A DNA stretch of 61,732 bases, taken from contig JAMPFS010000012.1 of the NCBI GenBank assembly GCA_023664325.1, positions 1 through 61,732 on the forward strand, read 5' to 3'. Positions within the stretch are counted from its first letter, which is position 1. Every line of letters starts with the position of its first letter. Shown piece by piece: positions 23,635 through 32,261 of this stretch. The notes beneath the pieces were generated by a model that did not search any database, was not told the origin of the DNA, and saw nothing but the letters and a program-made list of their open reading frames with translations. A program made the position numbers and the translations under genes. This DNA is from Clostridium sp. (lineage in GTDB: Bacteria > Bacillota > Clostridia > Lachnospirales > Lachnospiraceae).

Positions 23635-26181
23635 TCACCTCACATAACTGATAAATACATTTCCGCTATCCTCCACCTTCTTTTCAAACTCTGCACGCGA
23701 CTCTACAATATCTTCCCTCTCCAATGGATTAATATAGCGGATTCGCTCTCCATTGTAGCTGGTGACAAGCACGTATGTGCCATCTGCGAACCGGGTCATA
23801 ACCGGCGCATCCTTGCACAGATAGTAAAGACCATTTTCAAAATCACAGCCTGTAATATCCGTTCCCTGTCTGCCGGTATACTTTAAAATCACTTCCTCAA
23901 TCAGCATGCCATCTGCCAAATCCTGTTTCATCATTGTCATATCCGGATTTTTCTCCTCATATATACCCATCATATATATGCAGGCAGACAGCGTATCCGC
24001 AGTATCTTCAACCGTATACAGTTTCACCTTATCTGCCACAGTATGATAATCTTTGACTGCTATTTTTCTCCACACAATGACACCATTTTCATCCAACACT
24101 ACGCCTGCATTTTCAAAGGCAATGCGCACAGCCTCATTGAGACTCAAATAATCCGTCACATATTTCCCCTGACCATAGGCATAGAATTTTTTATTGGTAT
24201 GGTCAAATGTAACCTTCACCGTGGTATCTTCCTCATTTACCGCCTGCCTTGTAATCATCAGCTTCGGTATCTCTGTCACATAAATATAATTCGGAAATTT
24301 CATATAAAGCTCATTATATGCATCATCTGAGAATTTGTATACCGTAGACAGCCTGTCTGTATTCTCGTCTTCTTTGTATGTGATAAAATCCTGTGTCGTC
24401 TCCTCAAATACGCCATTAATTTTGCGCACCCTGTCAAGATACACCACGCCATCCTTCGCAGTCGCTTCAATCACATAGACACCGGTGGAGCCATATGTTT
24501 TCACCACTCTGCTATCCTGGTTAATAATATCAATCGTGGAAATCGGACAAATAACGGTTTTATCCAGCCTTGTCTCAATATCGCCCTCCCTGATTCGTCC
24601 TAAAAGCAAGTCTGTCTCTACAAAACCAATCGCTTCTAACCGTTCACCGCTGTTTGCCATGATTTCCCTGCTCTCTTTCGTATCCAGATTAAGCACCGTC
24701 ACCTGATCCGTATTTTCCGGCAGCAGCGCATTTGGATATCCGATTAAATGATTATCATCTGAAACAGCAAGATGCTCATTTAAGACATCCTCAATAAATA
24801 TCTCTGAAATCTTTGTCCGGGTATCTACTTTCACAATACAGTCGTTATCAAAATAGTAAAATTCCCCTGCTTCATTCAGATACATGAGAGTCTCCATATC
24901 CTCCTCTAAAATGTCATACGGCTTATTGTTCTCGATAAACAAAACCTCCTGCATCCGGTCTTTTTCCGCCGTAAATTGATAAACCGCAATTCCAACTTTT
25001 CCCTCATGGACGCCCCGGTTCATATAGCCATATACGGCAAACACAATATCTCCATTATCCTGCAATGCTAAAATCTTGATATCATGCGCATCATAGGTAA
25101 CGCGGCTGTCGGTATAATTATCGGCCTGGCTAAAGCCATATACATTGGTAATCGTACCCCCATTATAATCGTAGTACCATAACTGTCTCGCCTGTGTAAA
25201 TGCAATTTTTTTCTGTTTGCCGGCGGTCATAAACTGAAATTCTTCATCATTTGCAATGCCGATTTTAAACATATTACTGCTGGGATCCACATTTTCTGTC
25301 ATAAACAAAGCTTCCTGTGTCCGGTTATAGTCCAACAGATAAATATTATCCTCATCTGCCGTGCGGACACGGTAATCCTCTGTCACATAAAAATTTTCCA
25401 CGACCTTATTTTCCACCGCAGCGATCATATACTTCAACTGAATAACCGCATAGCTGTCATCAATCTCTTTAATACTGGCAACCGGCTTGGTAATTCTCGT
25501 CGGGTTCAGGTCAGCAAAAGTAATGGTATAAAAACTGGAATGGATATCCACATTGGATAAATATTCATTATTGCCATCCTCATTCGGCTCTATGCTTTTG
25601 GAAATCACACTCTCTGCTTCTTCCTTATCAAATAATGCATTATTAAAATTTTTCACAAAATCCAGCAGTTCATCTGCATGAAAGTTATTCTCAACAACAA
25701 CTCTGGTATAGTACCTCACAGCCGCCTCTTCACCGTCCATCGCTTTAAGCACCAGCACATACTCCTGCTGTTCCTCCAATGCGGTGCGGAACGTGATTCT
25801 GACTTTATCATATCCATCGGAATAGTTCAGCTCCGATACCGAACCATCCTCAATCAAATTTCCCTGATACTGGCTTCTCAGCTCATATTCATAGGCTGCA
25901 TATTCCTGACTGCCCTGATTTAACCAAAGTTCGATGGTCTGTCCACGATCCATCGGGGTAATCGTATCCCGGAAATACGTTGTATCAACTTTACCGGTAT
26001 ATCCATGCAGCGTATTGATAAAATTATCATGGTAACGCACATACACAATGGGAAGTGTCGCCTGCTCCATCTCCACCGACACTTCCTCTACTCCCCGGTT
26101 ATTCATTCTATTTACAACAAAAATGGTTCCGATAAATATCATGATAAGAACCAGTATTTTGCCCAACACTCTTCCGTCCAT
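23635..26181 (-). CDS. Large membrane-anchored extracytoplasmic protein of unknown function
   Basis: 848 residues. A single N-terminal membrane helix (LGKILVLIMIFIGTIFVV) follows three positive residues, so nearly the whole protein should lie outside the cell. It is acidic, rich in Asp, Glu, Tyr and Val, and predicted mostly beta (many alternating strands with DNG, DEE and YNEE turns). Middle segments such as IYLLDYNRTQEALFM and QARQLWYYDYNGGTITNVYG suggest a beta-propeller, with a helical tail. No Cys-based lipobox, catalytic motif or LPxTG signal is seen. I do not recognise the family. Monocistronic with its own terminator. Confidence 0.75.
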   Translation of the reverse strand: MDGRVLGKILVLIMIFIGTIFVVNRMNNRGVEEVSVEMEQATLPIVYVRYHDNFINTLHGYTGKVDTTYFRDTITPMDRGQTIELWLNQGSQEYAAYEYELRSQYQGNLIEDGSVSELNYSDGYDKVRITFRTALEEQQEYVLVLKAMDGEEAAVRYYTRVVVENNFHADELLDFVKNFNNALFDKEEAESVISKSIEPNEDGNNEYLSNVDIHSSFYTITFADLNPTRITKPVASIKEIDDSYAVIQLKYMIAAVENKVVENFYVTEDYRVRTADEDNIYLLDYNRTQEALFMTENVDPSSNMFKIGIANDEEFQFMTAGKQKKIAFTQARQLWYYDYNGGTITNVYGFSQADNYTDSRVTYDAHDIKILALQDNGDIVFAVYGYMNRGVHEGKVGIAVYQFTAEKDRMQEVLFIENNKPYDILEEDMETLMYLNEAGEFYYFDNDCIVKVDTRTKISEIFIEDVLNEHLAVSDDNHLIGYPNALLPENTDQVTVLNLDTKESREIMANSGERLEAIGFVETDLLLGRIREGDIETRLDKTVICPISTIDIINQDSRVVKTYGSTGVYVIEATAKDGVVYLDRVRKINGVFEETTQDFITYKEDENTDRLSTVYKFSDDAYNELYMKFPNYIYVTEIPKLMITRQAVNEEDTTVKVTFDHTNKKFYAYGQGKYVTDYLSLNEAVRIAFENAGVVLDENGVIVWRKIAVKDYHTVADKVKLYTVEDTADTLSACIYMMGIYEEKNPDMTMMKQDLADGMLIEEVILKYTGRQGTDITGCDFENGLYYLCKDAPVMTRFADGTYVLVTSYNGERIRYINPLEREDIVESRAEFEKKVEDSGNVFISYVR

Positions 26182-26312
26182 AATATACTCCTATATTTAT
26201 CTATTTTTCACACATAAACAGTGTTGTATTCTTATTTCATATAATTCTATATCCGTTTTGCATCTGTTTTGTATCACGCACAGTTCCACCATCCACCCGC
26301 AGACGAATGTCT

Positions 26313-26744
26313 TTACATAGAATAATGTATGCCCCTGTTACGCTCTGAAGATGCATTTCCCTGATTTTGCGCCGTGGCAAATTTTCGGCAGAAACGGTCA
26401 TGTCTCCTTCTTCTCACATACATTTCCTGACACACCATAACCTGTACCATATTCTTTATCTGGCATGTTTCTTTCTCATCTTCCTTTAAGGAAAGTTTTT
26501 TCCATATTTCACCGGCAATCCGGTAAATGGTTACCGCATCCGGATACTGTGCATACATCGGACTGCCCTCATACTCTAACCGATCCAAATATTCTTCCAA
26601 CACAGACGCAATAAGCCTTACTTCTTTCGGATACAATCGTTTCATATACTCATAATCCCGCATGCAAAGCTCTTCCTCCGCATAAAAATCCGGCTCTTGT
26701 GGAAAAAGAGAATCCAAATCATAATTCAAACCTGGCATATTCAT
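26313..26744 (-). CDS. Conserved hypothetical protein
   Basis: 143 residues from the ATG at 26742-26744 (GAGGAG 7 bases upstream). An acidic helical protein: an N-terminal tail PGLNYDLDSLFPQEPDFYAE, then two long helices (RDYEYMKRLYPKEVRLIASV and QIKNMVQVMVCQEMYVRRRR) ending in a basic Arg-rich tail. No known domain recognised. It follows the 848-residue gene region upstream of pfk and may be linked to either. Confidence 0.6.
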   Translation of the reverse strand: MNMPGLNYDLDSLFPQEPDFYAEEELCMRDYEYMKRLYPKEVRLIASVLEEYLDRLEYEGSPMYAQYPDAVTIYRIAGEIWKKLSLKEDEKETCQIKNMVQVMVCQEMYVRRRRHDRFCRKFATAQNQGNASSERNRGIHYSM

Positions 26745-26810
26745 AAATAATCTCCTCACAGACATCTTCCATACTATTAGAATATGTCTATGAGGAGAAA
26801 ATGTTACCTG

Positions 26811-27887
26811 TTATTCATCGCCAAAGGAAATTCCCAGCGTTCTTGCATTCTGTACAATGCTGTCATCCGGTGATACATATTTTAACTTTCCTGCGGAATC
26901 GGAAAGCGCTATGTCTGTCACATCATTGTCTTTGAGTACCACAAGACGTCCATACTTCTCATCATGAATCAGCTGCGCTGCATAAGCGCCAAACCTGGAG
27001 GAAAGCACACGGTCATATGCATTTGGGCCGCCACCTCTCTGTGTATGTCCCGGAACTGCAATTCTTACCTCACATCCGCAGCTATCCTTAATCTGGTCTG
27101 CAATTTCATAGGCAACGGAAGGATATGGACGGTTTGCAATCTTTTCCTTTCTCTTTTTCTTTGGAAGGGCTGCATCCTCTTTGGAAATAGCGCCCTCTGC
27201 CACAGCAATAATGGAAAATCCCTTGCCTGCCTTGCTTCTCTTATCCAATGCCTTACATACACTCTTAATATCATATGGAATCTCCGGAAGCAGAATAATG
27301 TCTGCTCCGCCTGCAATACCGGCATGCAATGTGATATGCCCTACCTTATGCCCCATAATCTCAACTACAAATACACGGTTATGGGATGCAGCCGTTGTAT
27401 GAATACAGTCAATTGCCTGTGTCGCAATATCAACAGCAGACTGGAAACCGAAGGTCATATCCGTTCCCCACAAGTCATTGTCAATCGTCTTTGGAAGACC
27501 GATTACATTTAATCCCTCGCCGCTTAACAGGTTTGCCGTCTTCTGGGAACCGTTGCCGCCTAATACAACAAGGCAGTCAAGCTTTAGTTTTTTATAGGTA
27601 TCCTTCATTGCCTTTACCTTGTTAATTCCGTCTTCTGTCGGCTGATCCATCAGCTTAAACGGCTGTCTTGAGCTTCCCAAAATCGTACCGCCCTTTGTCA
27701 AAATACCGGAAAAATCCTCTGCCTTCAACAGCTTATAATTATTGCGGATTAATCCCTTGTACCCTTCTAAAAAGCCATAAATCTCAACATCCTTATACAT
27801 GTTGCAAAGCCCCTTCACAACACCCCTCATTGTAGCATTCAATGCCTGGCAGTCGCCACCACTTGTCAACATTCCTATCCTTTTCAT
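26811..27887 (-). CDS. pfkA: 6-phosphofructokinase
   Basis: 358 residues. Catalyses fructose-6-phosphate to fructose-1,6-bisphosphate in glycolysis. Motifs: TSGGDCQALNATMRGVVKG (nucleotide loop), VLGGNGSQKTA, PKTIDNDLWGTDMTFGFQSA (catalytic Asp in TIDND), and GHTQRGGGPNAYDRVLSSRFG (substrate binding). The donor-deciding positions are Gly in GGNGS and Lys in PKTIDND, a mixed pattern: Gly is the ATP type and Lys is common in PPi-dependent and some ATP-dependent long forms. I infer ATP use as more likely but not certain. Preceded on the same strand by recR, 76 bases away, with a leader hairpin at 27906-27942. Confidence 0.9.
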   Translation of the reverse strand: MKRIGMLTSGGDCQALNATMRGVVKGLCNMYKDVEIYGFLEGYKGLIRNNYKLLKAEDFSGILTKGGTILGSSRQPFKLMDQPTEDGINKVKAMKDTYKKLKLDCLVVLGGNGSQKTANLLSGEGLNVIGLPKTIDNDLWGTDMTFGFQSAVDIATQAIDCIHTTAASHNRVFVVEIMGHKVGHITLHAGIAGGADIILLPEIPYDIKSVCKALDKRSKAGKGFSIIAVAEGAISKEDAALPKKKRKEKIANRPYPSVAYEIADQIKDSCGCEVRIAVPGHTQRGGGPNAYDRVLSSRFGAYAAQLIHDEKYGRLVVLKDNDVTDIALSDSAGKLKYVSPDDSIVQNARTLGISFGDE

Positions 27888-27905
27888 ATGCTTACCTCCT
27901 TATAT

Positions 27906-27942
27906 TGAGCACTTAATGAGCAGCTTGGCTGCGAATTTAGTG
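27906..27942 (-). other. Leader hairpin between recR and pfk
   Basis: GCACT and GCAGC arms pair across a TTG loop to form a stem of about 14 bp with mismatches. It has no T-run on the minus strand, so it is not a clear terminator; it may be an RNA stabiliser in the pfk leader. Confidence 0.35.
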
Positions 27943-27963
27943 CGAAAATACATATATGTATAT

Positions 27964-28560
27964 TTATAGTTCCACCCGTCCCTCTAAAGCACGGAGCAGT
28001 GTAACCTCATCAATACACTCCAAATCACCCCCCACCGGAATCCCCGATGCAATTCGTGACACTTTGATTCCTGTCGGTTTTACTAATTTACTGATATACA
28101 TGGCAGTAATTTCACCTTCCACACCGGAATTTGTGGCAATAATCAGCTCATCCACATCCCCTCTTAACCGTATAATCAGTTCCTTTAACCGGATATCATC
28201 CTGACTGATTCCAAGCTTGGGGGAAATCGCGCCATGCAGCACATGATACACGCCATTATATTTGCCCGTACGTTCGTATGCCGTCAAATCCCTCGGTGTT
28301 TCCACCACCATAATGATTTTTTTATCACGGTTTTTTGAAGCACAGATCGGGCAAATTTCCTGATCCGTCAGGGTAAAGCATTCCTTGCAATATTTTACAT
28401 TCTCTCTGGCAGTTATAATAGAATTAGATAGTGCCTTCACCTGGTCAAGTGGCATATTGATGATATGATATGCTAACCTCTGGGCTGATTTATGACCGAT
28501 ACCCGGAAGCCTGCCCAATTCCTCTACCAGAAGATTTACCTGTTCACTGTAAAGCTCCAT
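27964..28560 (-). CDS. recR: Recombination mediator RecR
   Basis: 198 residues, the usual length. Order: helix-hairpin-helix LGRLPGIGHKSAQRLAYHII, zinc finger CKECF...CPIC (four Cys, about 58-75), Toprim domain (IIMVVETPRDLTAYERTG, with the acidic residues of VDELIIATNSGVEGE), and a C-terminal Walker-like SRIASGIPVGGDLECID. It acts with RecF/RecO to load RecA at single-strand gaps. Its start overlaps the stop of ybaB, and dnaX precedes ybaB: the standard dnaX-ybaB-recR order of Firmicutes. Confidence 0.97.
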   Translation of the reverse strand: MELYSEQVNLLVEELGRLPGIGHKSAQRLAYHIINMPLDQVKALSNSIITARENVKYCKECFTLTDQEICPICASKNRDKKIIMVVETPRDLTAYERTGKYNGVYHVLHGAISPKLGISQDDIRLKELIIRLRGDVDELIIATNSGVEGEITAMYISKLVKPTGIKVSRIASGIPVGGDLECIDEVTLLRALEGRVEL

Positions 28561-28910
28561 TAGAATGGTAATCCTCCAAGTCCGCCCATATTGCCGGTAA
28601 TCTTAGACATCTGTGCATTCTGGTCTTCCTCCTGCATGCGAAGCGCCTCATTCGTTGCCGCCATAAATAAATCTTCTAACATCTCTACATCATCCGGATC
28701 TACCGCCTCCGGATCGATATGAACCTCTGTAAGCTCCTTTTTACCGGAAATCGTAACTTTGATAACCCCGCCTCCGGCAGTCGCTTCATAAGTCTTTTCC
28801 TCTAATTCCTTTGCCTGCTCCTCCATCTGCTTTTGCATTCTCTGAGCCTGCTTCATCAAATTATTCATGTTGCCAGGCATTCCTCCTGGAAATCCTCCTC
28901 TTTTTGCCAT
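28560..28910 (-). CDS. YbaB/EbfC family nucleoid-associated protein
   Basis: 116 residues. A Gly/Met-rich N-terminus (RGGFPGGMPGNMNNLMKQAQ) leads into a helix (RMQKQMEEQAKELEEK), the central beta strands with GGGVIKVTISGKKELTEVHI, and the terminal helix. The family forms dimers that bind DNA. Lies between dnaX and recR in the conserved operon. Confidence 0.95.
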   Translation of the reverse strand: MAKRGGFPGGMPGNMNNLMKQAQRMQKQMEEQAKELEEKTYEATAGGGVIKVTISGKKELTEVHIDPEAVDPDDVEMLEDLFMAATNEALRMQEEDQNAQMSKITGNMGGLGGLPF

Positions 28911-28976
28911 CTCTATATCCTCCTATAAATTTTATAAAACTATTACCTTTTTAATCTATTTAAAATTTCACTAATA

Positions 28977-30623
28977 TCAATCCTCTATCCTGATATGAAA
29001 ATCTACTTTCGCAAGGTTAATACTGGATAAACCACTCTCCTCCAAGCTGTCCTTCACCTGACAGGCAATCTCCACTTCTTTGCCTGTCATTTCAGCAATT
29101 GCTTCTTTGAGAGCCTGCCTTGTCTCCTCTCTGGAATACTTTGCATATCCCATCTGACCTTCCCTGCTATTGTCAAAAGAAAGCATCAGTGATTTATTGT
29201 CAGAACCTTTGTTAATACTTGCCTTCTCCAAAAACTTAAGTGTCGGTGCGCCAAGCTTTAAGCGGTATTCCGGATTTTGCTGTATCTCCTTGACACTCTT
29301 CACAATCTCCTGCAAATCTTTATATTCCGCCGGCTGCAACGCATTCTGAAGCATTGCCTCCCGGTTGATGTCCTCCTTTGCTTCCGGTTTTTCTGCGTGT
29401 GGCTCGGTTTGCGAAGCAGCATTCCCAAAAGTTGCTGCCAACTGTGCTTCATTGAAAGCGAACGCTCCCCGCTCCACCTTATCCTCCAACACCCGGATCC
29501 GGTCTAAAACGGAATCCATATTGTCCTCCATTTGCGGCACAGTAAGCTTAATAACTGCCAGCTCCAGTGTCACTCTTTTCTGGGTTGCATACCGGATCTG
29601 GTTCGACATTTCCGAAAAAATACGGATATACCGCATTAACTGGTAATCTTTCACCTTTTCCGCAACCTGCTTCATACTCTCCAGATTCTCCGCAGAAATA
29701 TCTAATTGGTCACTGACATGGTCTGAGGACTGCAACAGTAAAAGATTTCTCATGTACCATGTAAAATCCACTACAAACTGGGAAAGTTCCCGTCCCTGCC
29801 ATACAATCTCATCAATCACCTTAAGGGCTTTCATCGTATCGTTTGCGGCAATATGTTCCATAAGACGGTTAAATACATCCACATCCACGGCACCCAATAC
29901 CTCTAACACCTTCTCATAGGTCAATGTCTGACCGAGATAAAATGCAATGCATTGGTCAAGAAGGCTTAATGCATCACGCATAGAACCATCTGCTGCTTTC
30001 GCAACATACCGGACTGCTTTCTCCTCCGCATCAATTCCCTCCCGCTTCAAAAGTTCCGCCAGCCTCTCATATATTGTCTCTAAGCTGATTCTTCTAAAAT
30101 CGTACCTCTGGCAGCGGGATAAAATCGTAATCGGAATCTTATGGGATTCTGTGGTCGCCAAAATAAAAATCACATAGGAGGGTGGTTCCTCCAAAGTTTT
30201 CAGCAGTGCATTAAATGCTCCAATCGAGAGCATATGCACCTCATCTATAATATATACCTTGTATTTCCCCTCCGTTGGAGAATACTGTACCTCATCCCGG
30301 ATATCCCGAATATTATCCACACCGTTATTGGACGCTGCATCAATTTCAATCACATTCAACGAACTCCCTGCACTGATTGCTTGACAGGTAGGACATTCAT
30401 TGCACGGACTTCCATCTTCTAAGGGATGCTCACAGTTCACCGCCTTTGCGAACAGCTTCGCCACGGTTGTCTTACCGGTTCCCCTCGTTCCACAAAAAAG
30501 ATATGCATGACCAATCCGGTCATGAATAATCTGATTCTTCAGTGTCGTGACAACATGCTCCTGTCCCTTTACTTCTTCAAACTCATCTGGTCTCCATTTA
30601 CGGTATAGAGCCATATATGACAT
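28977..30623 (-). CDS. dnaX: DNA polymerase III subunit gamma/tau
   Basis: 548 residues from the ATG at 30621-30623; a GTG three codons upstream is the alternative. AAA+ clamp loader with LFCGTRGTGKTTVAKLFAKA (Walker A), zinc-binding Cys cluster CEHPLEDGSPCNECPTC, YIIDEVHML (Walker B), LKTLEEPPSYVIFILATTE and LSRCQRYDFRRIS. Domain III and a shorter tau-like tail with the DnaE-binding region follow. It loads the sliding clamp at the replication fork. No programmed-frameshift heptamer was noticed. First gene of the dnaX-ybaB-recR operon. Confidence 0.95.
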   Translation of the reverse strand: MSYMALYRKWRPDEFEEVKGQEHVVTTLKNQIIHDRIGHAYLFCGTRGTGKTTVAKLFAKAVNCEHPLEDGSPCNECPTCQAISAGSSLNVIEIDAASNNGVDNIRDIRDEVQYSPTEGKYKVYIIDEVHMLSIGAFNALLKTLEEPPSYVIFILATTESHKIPITILSRCQRYDFRRISLETIYERLAELLKREGIDAEEKAVRYVAKAADGSMRDALSLLDQCIAFYLGQTLTYEKVLEVLGAVDVDVFNRLMEHIAANDTMKALKVIDEIVWQGRELSQFVVDFTWYMRNLLLLQSSDHVSDQLDISAENLESMKQVAEKVKDYQLMRYIRIFSEMSNQIRYATQKRVTLELAVIKLTVPQMEDNMDSVLDRIRVLEDKVERGAFAFNEAQLAATFGNAASQTEPHAEKPEAKEDINREAMLQNALQPAEYKDLQEIVKSVKEIQQNPEYRLKLGAPTLKFLEKASINKGSDNKSLMLSFDNSREGQMGYAKYSREETRQALKEAIAEMTGKEVEIACQVKDSLEESGLSSINLAKVDFHIRIED

Positions 30624-30696
30624 ATTTTTCACATCCTAACTACAATCTTGCATCCCGCCGAAATGCTATGGGTTCGACTGTCTTTGCAAAACATTG

Positions 30697-31860
30697 TTAA
30701 TTTCTCTCGCTAAATGGGAAAATGGTATCTAACATCCTCAGATTTTCAAACCTTCCCTTTGCAGATATTTCCCCTGCCATAAATCCCCGCTGGAACGTAT
30801 TCTTGCCAGCTAATATTTTACTTAATACCTGTGTAGTGGTTCGTAAAATCACATCTGCCTCTTTCGTGGCTGCAAAAAATGCCTTCACCTGCTCCGGCAG
30901 CGCTTCTATATGCAGAATCTTATTCCTGTCTGAAAGGATAATGGCATAAGAGGCTGCAAACCCTGGCTCCGGATGGTAATTTTCAAGAAAAATGCCAATT
31001 AATTCATCTTCCGCTTCATCCGCTTTGCTCTTCGCTCCGCTTTCCTGAGAAACACCGCCATCCCCTTCCCCGGTCTTATCTGTTTTCTTCGCAGAATTTT
31101 TCTTTTTATTCGCTTTCTGATTCTTTGTGCTTGACCGTTTGTTATTTGAAGGTTGTTCCGCCTCGTCCTCGTCATTTCCTCCAGAACCACTGCTTAACAT
31201 CTGTTTAAACATGGCAGACAGTTCTTCAATATCCTCCTTTTGCTGTTTTACATAGGATTCATCACTGACAAACTTAGATAATTGCTCACTTTCCTGTGGC
31301 GTCAACTCAATCGTCCTCGTCTTAAGCAAATTTGTCTTTACTGCTAAATTACTGGTTGGCAGACTTTGAATCTTTTGCGAAACCGTACGGTAAAGTGTCT
31401 CTACTTTCCGCTCAATAATCTGCCTGTAACTCTCGTTTTGTTCAAACTCCTCCAAATTCTCAACATAAGCCACAAGTCCGGTAATCGGAATCCCGCCTAA
31501 TGTCTCCCATGCCTTGACAAGACTCAACTCTGCATCACGCTCACCGTAAGTCGTTGCCATGACAACCGGCAGCATATATTTATTGCTTAGTTCCTGCTTA
31601 TCTGCATATAACCAGCACATATCCAGAAACTGCTGCATATATCCGCCAATTCCAAACCATTCCACAGTCGCTGCCAAAATCACACAATCCGCATCCTTAA
31701 GCGTTGACGGCAGCGTGGCAATGGCATTCTTATCCTCAAAAATATTATACCGCTCTACCTCTACCCGGAGTTCCTTTAACACCTCTGTCATTCTATTTAA
31801 AACATAAATGGTCGGATCCTCAATCAGACCTCTTCCGCCATAATAAATGTTAATTTTCGT
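30697..31860 (-). CDS. Flavodoxin-like NAD(P)H oxidoreductase fused to an SCP2 sterol-carrier domain
   Basis: About 387 residues. The N-terminal domain (about 1-150) has a flavodoxin-like NADPH-dependent oxidoreductase pattern (NIYYGGRGLIEDPTIYVLNR, VILAATVEWFGIGGYMQQF). A Lys/Ser/Asp-rich low-complexity linker (about 225-285) follows, then an SCP2 lipid-binding domain (FAASYAIILSDRNKILHIEA to AKGRFENLRMLDTIFPF). The start is uncertain: AGAGGTG is well placed for an ACG at 31858-31860, whereas the nearest standard start, GTG at 31867-31869, overlaps the ribosome site. The ancestral start may have been ATG. Function unknown; perhaps redox chemistry on a bound lipid. Confidence 0.65.
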   Translation of the reverse strand, partial: TKINIYYGGRGLIEDPTIYVLNRMTEVLKELRVEVERYNIFEDKNAIATLPSTLKDADCVILAATVEWFGIGGYMQQFLDMCWLYADKQELSNKYMLPVVMATTYGERDAELSLVKAWETLGGIPITGLVAYVENLEEFEQNESYRQIIERKVETLYRTVSQKIQSLPTSNLAVKTNLLKTRTIELTPQESEQLSKFVSDESYVKQQKEDIEELSAMFKQMLSSGSGGNDEDEAEQPSNNKRSSTKNQKANKKKNSAKKTDKTGEGDGGVSQESGAKSKADEAEDELIGIFLENYHPEPGFAASYAIILSDRNKILHIEALPEQVKAFFAATKEADVILRTTTQVLSKILAGKNTFQRGFMAGEISAKGRFENLRMLDTIFPFSERN

Positions 31861-31967
31861 AAAAATCACCTCTTCCCGGTTATCACCGTATCATTTTTAT
31901 ACCTATAATTATATTTATTATACCATTTAACAGACAAAATGGGAAGTTGTATTCACTGTTTTATTTT

Positions 31968-32226
31968 GATATAATAATTCCAGCAAGCAACCAGCTATCT
32001 TTGTCTGCAACCAGCTATCGTGGCTGCTTGCAGACAAAGATAGTTGTTTATTCTCGCAAAGCAACGAGCCAAGCGGACATGCTTGCATGTCCATTTGGCG
32101 ACTGCTGCGGGGGATTTGACCTGCTGGATAAACAAACATGAGCTTGTAGGACGATAGTCCGGAAAGCGAATGATTGTTTTGCAATTGCACAAGCACGAAG
32201 TGCGAGCAATTGCAAATTATTATATC
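31968..32226. repeat. Family 2 palindromic element, full-length copy
   Basis: 259 bp bounded by perfect 12-bp inverted repeats GATATAATAATT (31968-31979) and AATTATTATATC (32215-32226). It holds several nested palindromes: CTATCTTTGTCTGCAA paired with TTGCAGACAAAGATAG, GGACATGC/GCATGTCC, and a terminal GCAATTGC unit. The central 77 bases (32047-32123) match the segment translated inside the metallo-hydrolase at 6274-6350. It fills most of the 401-base gap between the flavodoxin-SCP2 gene and the CapA-like gene. Confidence 0.75.
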
Positions 32227-32261
32227 CCTGCATGCAAAACCAACACATGGAGGCAAAGTCA

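Noticed and set aside
30633..30696. Small SRP RNA beside dnaX
   Set aside because: The gap is too short and lacks the conserved SRP Alu/S-domain sequences.
31968..32226. CRISPR array at the repeat-rich 32 kb gap
   Set aside because: The repeats are inverted and nested, not regularly spaced direct repeats, and no cas genes are present.
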